A stretch of DNA of 6,221 nucleotides from Puniceicoccaceae bacterium (GTDB lineage: Bacteria > Verrucomicrobiota > Verrucomicrobiia > Opitutales > Coraliomargaritaceae), in contig PWZW01000238.1 of assembly GCA_003567255.1 (NCBI GenBank), positions 1-6,221 of the forward strand. The letters run 5' to 3'. The first letter of the stretch is position 1. Every line of letters starts with the position of its first letter. Positions 1-5,814 of the stretch are shown here, piece after piece. The notes below the pieces were generated by a model that saw only the letters and a program-made list of their open reading frames with translations, was not told where the DNA came from and did no database searches. A program made the position numbers and the translations under genes.

Positions 1-1
1 A

Positions 2-112
2 GTCCGTGTTTTTACCACGACGATTGGCCACCACACCGAAACCATGGCGACCGACACTTACCTGGATCTATTGAGTCGCGGCATCCTGTGGGCTGCCGGA
101 GGCACGGATTAA
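2..112 (+). CDS. ThuA-like domain protein, C-terminal end (partial)
   Basis: Only the last 36 codons are present; the 5' part lies outside the window. The reading frame begins at base 2 and ends with TAA at 110-112. The visible tail contains a V-F-T-T-T-I-G-H-H segment followed by L-L-S-R-G-I-L-W-A-A-G, which closely matches the end of ThuA-like domains (class I glutamine amidotransferase-like fold). The family is named after trehalose-utilisation protein ThuA and is common next to Gfo/Idh oxidoreductases in Planctomycetota and Verrucomicrobiota. Its biochemical role is poorly fixed, but a function on keto-sugars is often proposed. It lies 42 bases before the DUF6807 gene on the same strand, so an operon is likely. 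Whether the full protein has extra domains cannot be seen. Confidence 0.75.
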   Translation, partial: VRVFTTTIGHHTETMATDTYLDLLSRGILWAAGGTD

Positions 113-154
113 GTAACCGAAGCTTATCAAAATGTATTTTTATCGCGCTAGCTC

Positions 155-1141
155 ATGTTAAAGAATCAAATCCTACAAACGCTCTGCTGGGGGACCTTTA
201 TAAGCTTGGGCACTGCCTGTGCGACGGTGGCGACGCCGTCGGCAAACAGTGTTCACTTCAAACACGACACTGAGGCCGCCACCATTCAGGTTTTCATGAG
301 AGGCGAGCATTTTACCACTTACAACTACGGAGATGCGCGCCACTTTCCGTTTCTCTGGCCAGTCAAGGCCGAAGGGGGTGTCGGCGTGACGCGCAACTTT
401 CCCATGGGTGAGGATACACCTTCCGTGCGAGATCATCCGCATCACCTCTCGCTCTATCTGACTTACGGAGTATTAAACGGCTATGACTTCTGGCATGCCG
501 GACGCAGTAACTCCGGCGTTATACGCACCACCGATATTGAAGTGGGGCAAGCGGAAGGCTATGCCTACATACGCTCGCAGAAAGACTGGCTCGGAGGAGC
601 GGACAAGGTGCGGGTTATGGAAGAGGTGCGGGAACTGCGCTTTTATGACAGTGAAGCTTCAGCGCGTCGCTTTGACTTTATCTCAACCTTCAAGGCCACC
701 GAGGGCGACGTGACCTTTGGGGACACAAAGGAGGCTATGATTGCCTTCAGGATGCGCCCGGAGATCGACGGCAATCGGGGAGGAGGATTGCTAACGAACG
801 CTGCCGGATTACAGGGTGAAAGCGAGGTTTACGGACGGCCGAGTCCGTGGATGGATTACTCCGGCGAAATCAGCGGCGTTGGCATGCGTGGCATTTCGCT
901 CTTCGACCATCCCTCCAATTTTCGTCCCGCACAATGGCATGTGCGTGATTACGGTTTGGCTGCTCTCAGCCCTTTCGCCACCCGTTCGGTCGCTCAACCA
1001 GCGGGCGAGGATGGCCAATACACGCTGCCAAAGGGAGCGTCGCTGACGTTCCGTTATGGTTTTCTAATCCACAGCGGAAATCATGAAGAGGCTAATGTAG
1101 CTGGGCAATACCAACGCTTCCTCGAAAAACACTCGAAATAA
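155..1141 (+). CDS. DUF6807 ('PmoA') family secreted protein
   Basis: This 328-residue protein matches the DUF6807 family, often labelled 'methane oxygenase PmoA'. Seen: an uncharged stretch at residues 6-30 (IL-QTLCWGTFISLGTACATVA) acting as a probable Sec signal, with possible cleavage near residue 23 or 30; the family's histidine-rich core R-D-H-P-H-H at 92-97 followed by G-V-L-N-G-Y-D-F-W-H-A-G at 105-116; and the C-terminal F-D-H-P-S-N (250-255) plus W-H-V-R-D-Y-G (261-267). The length is normal for a single-domain member. An in-frame TAG at 149-151 limits the start, and 155 is the only ATG that keeps the signal peptide; no Shine-Dalgarno is visible. The 'methane oxygenase' name is not supported: nothing here resembles a membrane-bound methane monooxygenase. 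The family has no firm activity, but its neighbours are sugar-modifying proteins. It is probably cotranscribed with the Gfo/Idh gene 16 bases downstream. Confidence 0.88.
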   Translation: MLKNQILQTLCWGTFISLGTACATVATPSANSVHFKHDTEAATIQVFMRGEHFTTYNYGDARHFPFLWPVKAEGGVGVTRNFPMGEDTPSVRDHPHHLSLYLTYGVLNGYDFWHAGRSNSGVIRTTDIEVGQAEGYAYIRSQKDWLGGADKVRVMEEVRELRFYDSEASARRFDFISTFKATEGDVTFGDTKEAMIAFRMRPEIDGNRGGGLLTNAAGLQGESEVYGRPSPWMDYSGEISGVGMRGISLFDHPSNFRPAQWHVRDYGLAALSPFATRSVAQPAGEDGQYTLPKGASLTFRYGFLIHSGNHEEANVAGQYQRFLEKHSK

Positions 1142-1157
1142 CCCCAATAAATATAAA

Positions 1158-2528
1158 ATGAATCGTAGATCTTTTATTAAACGTACCGTAGCCGCAACCA
1201 GCGTCCTTGGTTTCCCGACCATCATTCCGAGTAATGTATTGGCACGAAATGGAAATCCGGGTGCCAATGACCGTATCGTGACTGCGGTGATCGGCGCGGG
1301 TTCGATGGGTACGGGGCATATCCGCAATTTGAGCGGACGTAGCACGGTTGCGGCGATCGCTGATGCCTACCTGCCGCACGCCAACAGGGGTGTTAAATGG
1401 TTACGTGACAATGATCGTGTGGCGCCGGGGCATACCGTAGAAGCCTATCAAGATTACCGCCGGATTCTGGAACGCGATGATATTGACGCGGTCCTCATCG
1501 CCACCCCGGAACACTGGCACATCCTGCAGGGCATCCATGCCGCTCAGGCCGGAAAGCATATTTACTGTGAAAAACCGCTCAGTCAGTCGATCTGGCAGGG
1601 GCGTCAACTGGTTAAGGCCGTGGAGAAATACCAAGTCGTCTTGCAGACGGGTAGTCAGCAGCGCTCCAGTATTGTTTCTCACCGTGCGATCACGCATTTG
1701 CGCAACGGTAGCATCGGTAAGATCAAGCGCGTCATCGCCAGTGACTACAGGGGGCCGCAACACAATGGCTGGCCGGGCGAAGCGATTCCTGAGGGCCTCG
1801 ACTGGGACTTGTGGTGTGGCCCGGCTGAAAAGCCTGAATTCAATCGTTCGATTTGGTCAAATGCGGGGGACATGGAACCTTGCTGGAGCGGGGTTATTCT
1901 CTTTGCTGGTGGGGATATGACCGACCGCGGCGCACATGGCCTCGATCTCATCCAATGGGGCCTCGGGATGGACGAAAGTGGACCGGAGGAAGTCTGGGTC
2001 GAAGGAGATCCCTACGAAAAGATGGTCAGCACTCCGGATAATCCAGGGGGACGACGCGGCGGCCCCAGTACGCCCACCGTTTATATGAAATACCCTGGAG
2101 ACGTCATTGTTGAGTTTTCCGGTGGCGACCATTTTGGTGCTGTATTTAATGGCGAAAACGGCCAAATCGACGTGAACCGGAGCCGGGCGTTGTCCGACCC
2201 CGCTGATTTGGTCCGTCAGCCCCTCGAAAATCCAGCTATCGAAATCTATCGAGGCTACGAATACGCACGTCGGACGGATCACACGGATAACTGGCTCGAT
2301 TGCATTCGTAACGGTGGCACTCCGGTCGCCAGCGCAGAGGTCGGACAGCGCTCGGCGACGATCTGTCACCTTGCCAACATCGCCCGGTGGGTCAGTGGTA
2401 TCACTGGCGAGACCAACCAAAAGCTCAAGTGGGACGCTGTCAACGAGCGCTTCACCAACAGCGACGTTGCCAACCAGTTTGTCCGCACGCCCGGTCGCAA
2501 AGGTTACGAAATCCCGGAATACGTTTAA
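1158..2528 (+). CDS. Tat-exported Gfo/Idh/MocA family oxidoreductase
   Basis: This 456-residue NAD(P)-dependent oxidoreductase has a complete reading frame. Residues 3-9 (RRSFIKR) form a twin-arginine signal, followed by a hydrophobic stretch and a likely cleavage site after V-L-A at residue 29. The Rossmann domain follows: the dinucleotide loop G-A-G-S-M-G at 46-51, A-T-P-E-H-W-H at 115-121, and the family signature C-E-K-P at 137-140. The C-terminal substrate domain contains D-R-G-A-H-G-L-D at 256-263, the equivalent of the family's usual D-x-G-x-H-x-x-D active-site motif. Tat export implies folding with the nucleotide bound in the cytoplasm, as in Zymomonas glucose-fructose oxidoreductase. 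The likely reaction is oxidation or reduction of a sugar hydroxyl; the substrate is unknown. The start is preceded by an A/T-rich tract, not a Shine-Dalgarno. It is probably the last gene of the ThuA-DUF6807-Gfo/Idh operon, since palindromic repeats follow and the next gene is convergent. Confidence 0.93.
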   Translation: MNRRSFIKRTVAATSVLGFPTIIPSNVLARNGNPGANDRIVTAVIGAGSMGTGHIRNLSGRSTVAAIADAYLPHANRGVKWLRDNDRVAPGHTVEAYQDYRRILERDDIDAVLIATPEHWHILQGIHAAQAGKHIYCEKPLSQSIWQGRQLVKAVEKYQVVLQTGSQQRSSIVSHRAITHLRNGSIGKIKRVIASDYRGPQHNGWPGEAIPEGLDWDLWCGPAEKPEFNRSIWSNAGDMEPCWSGVILFAGGDMTDRGAHGLDLIQWGLGMDESGPEEVWVEGDPYEKMVSTPDNPGGRRGGPSTPTVYMKYPGDVIVEFSGGDHFGAVFNGENGQIDVNRSRALSDPADLVRQPLENPAIEIYRGYEYARRTDHTDNWLDCIRNGGTPVASAEVGQRSATICHLANIARWVSGITGETNQKLKWDAVNERFTNSDVANQFVRTPGRKGYEIPEYV

Positions 2529-2534
2529 AGCACA

Positions 2535-2550
2535 TATAGGAGCACCTATA
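2535..2550. repeat. Small perfect hairpin after the Gfo/Idh stop
   Basis: TATAGG and CCTATA form a perfect 6-base inverted repeat with a 4-base loop (AGCA), starting 7 bases after the stop codon at 2528. No run of T follows on either strand, so it is not a standard intrinsic terminator. It may be a weak 3'-end structure or chance. Confidence 0.4.
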
Positions 2551-2559
2551 GAAAAGCAC

Positions 2560-2591
2560 GGCTTCGGCTGCGAAGCATCGTAGCCGAAGCC
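2560..2591. repeat. 10-base perfect inverted repeat at the left edge of the array
   Basis: GGCTTCGGCT (2560-2569) and AGCCGAAGCC (2582-2591) are exact reverse complements separated by 12 bases. The right arm lies inside the first tandem unit and the left arm is in the flank, so the flank looks like a remnant of an oppositely oriented unit end. An RNA hairpin here would form just downstream of the oxidoreductase gene and could act as an mRNA 3'-end barrier. No T-run follows it. Confidence 0.6.
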
Positions 2592-2637
2592 CTTTGGCTT
2601 TGGTCAAGCGCTACCAAACGCGAAGGCGTTCGGCTAC
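2580..2637. repeat. Long imperfect palindrome, module A of unit 1
   Basis: The arms 2580-2604 and 2613-2637 are 25 bases each and match as reverse complements at 20 of 25 positions, around an 8-base centre. Each arm can also fold on itself: the left as CCGAAGCC-CTTT-GGCTTTGG with one G-U pair, the right as CCAAACGC-GAAG-GCGTTCGG with one mismatch. Both a long stem and a pair of small hairpins are therefore possible. Confidence 0.8.
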
Positions 2638-2680
2638 CAGAGGACCAAACGCGAGGGCGGGGCGTGGACTGGTCCTGGCA

Positions 2681-2706
2681 GCAGCCGGTCCGGTCTTGTC
2701 GGCTGC
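2681..2706. repeat. Inverted repeat, module B of unit 1
   Basis: GCAGCCG (2681-2687) and CGGCTGC (2700-2706) are exact reverse complements with a 12-base loop. Further GCAGC-type sequence outside the arms allows an imperfect extension. The same module in unit 2 carries base changes but can still pair. Confidence 0.65.
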
Positions 2707-2750
2707 GCTGCGGAACGGCTACCGTTTTCGTAAGTTCGAGGCGAACCATC

Positions 2751-2808
2751 GTAGCCGAAGCCCTTTGGCTTTGGTCGAGCGCTACCAAACGCGAGGTCGT
2801 TCGGTTAC
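2751..2808. repeat. Long imperfect palindrome, module A of unit 2
   Basis: The arms 2751-2775 and 2784-2808 correspond to those of unit 1 with an 8-base centre. The left arm is identical to that of unit 1. The right arm has three changes (two in the GCGAGGTCG part and one turning GGCTAC into GGTTAC), so the stem is slightly weaker. Confidence 0.75.
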
Positions 2809-2831
2809 CAGAGGACCAAACGCGAGGGCGT

Positions 2832-2857
2832 GGACCGGTTTCGGCAGCGGCCGGTCC
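2832..2857. repeat. Inverted repeat, module B of unit 2
   Basis: GGACCGG (2832-2838) and CCGGTCC (2851-2857) are exact reverse complements with a 12-base loop. The matching left arm in unit 1 reads GGACTGG, which can still pair through a G-U wobble when transcribed. This stem competes with the GCAGC/GCTGC pairing, so the module may fold in more than one way. Confidence 0.6.
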
Positions 2858-3161
2858 GGTCTTGTCGGCTGCGCTGCGGAACGGCTACCATTTTCGTAAG
2901 TTCGAGGCGAAGCATCGTAGCCGAAGCCCTTTGGCTTTGGCCGTTCGGCGACCAGAAGACCAAACGCGAAGGCGTGGGCTTGTTGTGAGGGTGGCTCGAA
3001 GCCAATGAACCGAAGGGTAATCAGGGGGAAAGCACTGAACTTAGATCCCGATAGGTTCCCCGGAATCAAGGCGCCCAGATTTTATTTTGAGCTAAATTCA
3101 ATAAACTAAGTCTGCTAGAGATTAGGCGTCTATTCGCTGCACCGCGATGGGTTGAGACACT

Positions 3162-4664
3162 CTATTGTCTATTGGGGACGCGCAAAGGGTCTTCGCGGCC
3201 GTCTTCCTGGAGCACGGGCCACTGGCCACCGGACGCTTCGATGATTTCGAGTATCCTCTCGGCCATCGAGCGGACGCGATCGGGTTCGGCATCGGCCAGG
3301 TTGTTGCTTTCTGAAATGTCGTCGTCGAGGTTATAGAGCTCGAAGCTGCGTGGAGCGTGGCTGTGAATCAGTTTCCATGGCCCTTGGCGAAGGGTGGTGA
3401 AATATTGAGAACGGTGATCGTGAGGGTAATGGATCAACAACTCCTGTGGGCGATGGCTGCCGGGCTTCCCCTGGAGGTAGGGGGTGAGGTCATGCCCGTC
3501 GACTTCTGAGGGAGCCTCAATCCCCGCAACATTGGCGAGCGTCGGAAAAATATCAAAAATTGCGACGATGTCGTCGGTGCGGGAGGCGGGGTTGATAGGG
3601 ATGCGTTGTTGGTTAGGGTTTTCCGGGTTAGGTTCCGCCCAGGCAGCGATCATCGGCACGCGGGAGCCCCCTTCGTATTTGGAGGCTTTTTTGTGGCGGA
3701 GCGGGGCATTGGATTGGTTGACGTCCCTTTCCGGGGCATCGCCGCCGTTATCGGACATGAAGATAATGAGGGTGTTATCCGCAACGCCGAGGCCATGTAG
3801 GTGCGTGAGGATGTCGCCGAGGGACTGGTCCATGCCCTCAATCAGGGTGGCGTAAGCCAGTAGCTGGCCACGTAAACCGGGGTAGTTCTTTGCGAAACGT
3901 CGATCCAGCTGAAAGGGTGCATGTACGGCGTAGTGAGCAACATAGGCGAAGAAGGGCTTATTTTCGTGCACTGCGCGACCGATGGCTTTTCTGACTTCGA
4001 TGGTATTGGCGTCGGTTAGGTGGATACCGGTGTTGTAGTAGGCTTCCATCCCAGGGACCGGGCGATTGCTGTTTTGGCCGTAATCGCCGGAATAGGAGCC
4101 CGGGTGGCCGATTTCGGAGCCGGCAATGTTGATGTCGAAGCCGACATTAAGGGGATCGCGGGCGTATTCGCTGGCGCCGAAGTGGGCTTTGCCCGCATGG
4201 ATCGTCCGGTAGCCAGCAGCTTGCAGCAGGCTGGGCAGGGTGGTGAGGTCTTCCGGCAGACCCATGCGACCCCAGTCGGTAGGCGAGCGATGGCTATCCA
4301 CGTTGTTCTGAGTCGTCTCGATCCCTTCGGGATGGGTCCAGTTCGTCACGCGGTGACGCACGGAGTTCTGCCCGGTCATCCAGGCGACGCGGGACGGTGT
4401 GCAAACGGACATCGCGTATGCGTTGGTAAACTTCATGCCCGCTTCAGCGAGCGTCTCCATTGCCGGGGTACGGTAGCGCTGGTTGAGCGGGGTGATTACC
4501 GGCTTCCCATCTTTACCATAGAGGAAGGGGACGGAGGTATCCTGCCAACCCATGTCATCCACTAGGAAAAACACAATGTTGGGTGGCGCGGGCGATTCGG
4601 CTGAAAGCTGGAGGCCGCCGACTAGAGCGAGAACGAGGGTAAACACAATTCGGGGTTTCTTCAT
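3162..4664 (-). CDS. Secreted type I (formylglycine) sulfatase
   Basis: This is a 500-residue sulfatase that would cleave sulfate esters outside the cytoplasm. I chose the ATG at 4664, which gives a clean Sec signal (MKKPRIVFTLVLALVGG, then L-S-A); a TTG four codons upstream is possible but adds nothing. Numbered from that ATG: the metal-binding N-I-V-F-F-L-V-D-D has Asp36 and Asp37; the C-T-P-S-R motif has Cys88, the residue converted to formylglycine; G-K-A-H-F-G has Lys159 and His161 (most relatives have Trp where this has Ala); H-A-P carries His248; S-D-N-G-G has Asp305 and Asn306; and K-Y-E-G-G-S-R-V-P lies at 329-337. The C-terminal subdomain includes Q-G-P-W-K-L-I and F-E-L-Y-N-L-D-D-D, usual for the fold. 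Length and motifs are complete. The sulfatase subfamily and substrate cannot be assigned by eye. Activity would need a formylglycine-generating or anaerobic maturation enzyme encoded elsewhere. It lies downstream of DUF1080 on the same strand and converges with the Gfo/Idh gene. Confidence 0.95.
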   Translation of the reverse strand: MKKPRIVFTLVLALVGGLQLSAESPAPPNIVFFLVDDMGWQDTSVPFLYGKDGKPVITPLNQRYRTPAMETLAEAGMKFTNAYAMSVCTPSRVAWMTGQNSVRHRVTNWTHPEGIETTQNNVDSHRSPTDWGRMGLPEDLTTLPSLLQAAGYRTIHAGKAHFGASEYARDPLNVGFDINIAGSEIGHPGSYSGDYGQNSNRPVPGMEAYYNTGIHLTDANTIEVRKAIGRAVHENKPFFAYVAHYAVHAPFQLDRRFAKNYPGLRGQLLAYATLIEGMDQSLGDILTHLHGLGVADNTLIIFMSDNGGDAPERDVNQSNAPLRHKKASKYEGGSRVPMIAAWAEPNPENPNQQRIPINPASRTDDIVAIFDIFPTLANVAGIEAPSEVDGHDLTPYLQGKPGSHRPQELLIHYPHDHRSQYFTTLRQGPWKLIHSHAPRSFELYNLDDDISESNNLADAEPDRVRSMAERILEIIEASGGQWPVLQEDGREDPLRVPNRQ

Positions 4665-4976
4665 TTCCAGAGCCAAGTCATGTAGGTGATGGATTCAAGA
4701 GTAAAACGTCCGACCCGCCGCAAGCTTTGGCGGAACTCGGGAATAAGACACCCGTGAAAACGCGGAATCATGGATCACGCGTTTCCTATTTGGTCCAATG
4801 GCGCAAGGCTCCATGCAGAGTCGGCTGAAAGGGTTTGATATGATGAATAATCAGGGGGATGGGCCTGAGGTTAGGAATCGCAATAAATTCTCCGAAGTTG
4901 AGACGGCCACGATGTTATCTAAAGTTAAACCCAATGATTTCAGTTTGCTAAAAAGTGGGCGTTCCTCAACCCCTCT
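4665..4976. other. 312-base intergenic stretch between DUF1080 and sulfatase genes
   Basis: It should hold the 3' end of the DUF1080 transcript and, if the sulfatase has its own promoter, that promoter. I see no convincing -35/-10 pair on the minus strand and no T-tailed terminator. A + strand frame of 60 codons from 4798 ends inside the DUF1080 stop; it has no recognisable motif and I do not call it a gene. A 7-base inverted repeat at 4758-4784 and a CCGCC/GGCGG stem near 4718-4736 are the only structures noted. Confidence 0.6.
4758..4784. promoter_or_regulatory. Possible operator: AAACGCG/CGCGTTT inverted repeat
   Basis: AAACGCG (4758-4764) and CGCGTTT (4778-4784) are exact reverse complements separated by 13 bases; two bases further out also agree with one mismatch. 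The site lies about 95-120 bases upstream of the sulfatase start, where a regulator could bind. This is a symmetry observation only; no regulator gene is in the window. Confidence 0.3.
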
Positions 4977-5648
4977 TTAGAGCTCCCGAAAACGAATGTT
5001 TTTGAATTCAACCTTCATGGCCGGGCCTTGATGGAGTTGCAGGGCGATGATTCCGGAATCGGCGCGCTGTTCCTGATCATGGTCCTCAATAATCGTTTGT
5101 AAGACGCCATTCACATAGTGCTCGTATCGGTATCCCTTGACCACAAGGCGGAAACTTTGCCATTCCGTAAGGTCGACCTCAAGCATCTCGAGCGTGCCGA
5201 TGACTTCCTTGGCATCGCCGATACGAACGTGTTGGCCGCGTTCTGCAACAATGCCGCGGCCCCCTTCTTCGAAGAGCATGGCGTTGTAACGCTGACGAGG
5301 GTGAAGGTCAAATTGGTAGCCGGCGACCCGCCACCCGGGCTCACCGATTTTGCGGCTGCGGTACTGCACGCCTGAGTTATTTGGCGTCGTGATGCGGGCA
5401 TGGAACTCCAGCTCAAAGTCGGCAGGCTCACCGCCCTCCCAAATGAGAAAACTGTTCTCCTCGATTTTGCGATCGGTCTCATTGGTCTGGCCGACGAGAA
5501 CGCCGTCTTCCACCGACCATAGCCGGGGATCGCCGTCCCATCCATCGAGTGATTTTCCATCGAAGATGGCTTTCCACTCCATCTCTGCACAGGCGGTAGA
5601 GATCGCGAAGGCTGAGATGACGAGCATGGGGGTAAGAGATAATCTCAT
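4977..5648 (-). CDS. Secreted DUF1080 (3-keto-disaccharide hydrolase-like) protein
   Basis: This 223-residue, single-domain member of the DUF1080 family (concanavalin-like fold) is called '3-keto-disaccharide hydrolase' in domain databases. The ATG at 5648 gives a clean Sec signal (MRLSLTPMLVISAFAISTACA, cleavage near residue 21); a TTG twelve codons upstream would bury the signal behind a charged leader. Family features seen: W-K-A-I-F-D-G-K-S-L-D-G-W at 25-37; W-S-V-E-D-G-V-L-V-G at 44-53; F-E-L-E-F-H-A-R-I around 78-86; N-S-G-V-Q-Y-R-S-R at 91-99; G-Y-Q-F-D-L at 110-115; E-W-Q-S-F-R-L-V-V-K-G at 162-172; and a terminal I-A-L-Q-L-H-Q-G then F-K-N-I-R-F. The likely role is binding or cleaving keto-glycosides made by Gfo/Idh enzymes, which fits the divergent Gfo/Idh gene 166 bases away. 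Actual activity is inferred from the family only. It may be cotranscribed with the sulfatase gene downstream, although the gap is large. Confidence 0.92.
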   Translation of the reverse strand: MRLSLTPMLVISAFAISTACAEMEWKAIFDGKSLDGWDGDPRLWSVEDGVLVGQTNETDRKIEENSFLIWEGGEPADFELEFHARITTPNNSGVQYRSRKIGEPGWRVAGYQFDLHPRQRYNAMLFEEGGRGIVAERGQHVRIGDAKEVIGTLEMLEVDLTEWQSFRLVVKGYRYEHYVNGVLQTIIEDHDQEQRADSGIIALQLHQGPAMKVEFKNIRFREL

Positions 5649-5814
5649 ACTTACAAATCTGGGGAAGCAGCTAGAATGTCTCAAGCGCTTTCGCTCGGAG
5701 ATGTGACCAGACCAAGGTGTTTCCAGGCAGGACGGCGTGATGATGAGTTACACATCTAGCCTTTCAAAATCGATCCTTATCGACAAGTTACTTTACTGCA
5801 ATCGATTGAACCGC
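5649..5814. promoter_or_regulatory. Divergent intergenic region between DUF1080 and Gfo/Idh genes
   Basis: These 166 bases separate two genes pointing away from each other, so promoters for both must lie here or nearby. I found no pair of boxes close enough to the sigma-70 consensus to call. An AAGCGCTT palindrome near 5683-5690 and the ATCGAT pair described separately are the visible symmetric elements. Confidence 0.6.
5769..5808. promoter_or_regulatory. Paired ATCGAT sites, possible operator
   Basis: ATCGAT occurs at 5769-5774 and 5801-5806, each preceded by AA or CA, with starts 32 bases apart (about three helical turns). The second is the centre of a perfect 10-base palindrome, CAATCGATTG (5799-5808), ending 6 bases before the start codon at 5815. 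It could be a dimer-binding site for a repressor of the oxidoreductase gene, or chance. Confidence 0.3.

Larger units (their letters stand above)
2570..2979. repeat. Tandem array of ~170-base palindromic units (2 full, 1 shortened)
   Basis: Three head-to-tail copies are seen: 2570-2740 (171 bases), 2741-2906 (166 bases) and a shortened one at 2907-2979. By eye the first two differ by about eleven substitutions and one 5-base indel (an extra GGGCG near 2656-2665), so they are roughly 93% identical. Each full unit has two palindromic modules, one near its left end and one in its right half. The array fills most of the 633-base gene-free stretch between two convergent genes, a usual place for REP/BIME-like or MITE-like intergenic repeats. 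The 5-base indel breaks any common reading frame, and the open frames across it on both strands look like by-products of the repeat. No transposase, direct-repeat target duplication or CRISPR-like spacing is present. Bases 2980-3161, to the sulfatase stop, show nothing recognisable. Confidence 0.9.

Noticed and set aside
132..161. Nine-codon leader frame overlapping the DUF6807 start
   Set aside because: It begins at an ATG and its TAA stop overlaps the start region, but it has no ribosome-binding site, no regulatory codons and no attenuator-like hairpins.
1857..2420. 187-codon - strand frame inside the first Gfo/Idh gene
   Set aside because: It is antisense to a complete oxidoreductase with conserved family motifs; it shows no signal or domain.
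2570..2979. CRISPR array
   Set aside because: The units are about 170 bases, directly adjacent, and nearly identical throughout with no variable spacers; no cas gene is seen.
3161..3174. TCTATTG direct duplication over the sulfatase stop, as a possible target-site duplication
   Set aside because: The two 7-base copies are directly adjacent with nothing between them, so they are a simple tandem duplication, not the scar of an insertion.
4020..4565. 181-codon + strand frame inside the sulfatase gene
   Set aside because: It is antisense to the motif-rich sulfatase reading frame, including its C-T-P-S-R region, and has no recognisable features of its own.
4930..4976. Intrinsic terminator for the DUF1080 gene on the - strand
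   Set aside because: CTAAA/TTTAG arms with partial internal pairing exist just after the stop, but the stem has mismatches and its T residues are part of the stem, with no T-run after it.
4798..4980. 60-codon + strand frame in the DUF1080-sulfatase gap
   Set aside because: It has no ribosome-binding site, no recognisable domain, signal or membrane segment, and it ends inside the convergent DUF1080 gene. A frame of this length is expected by chance.
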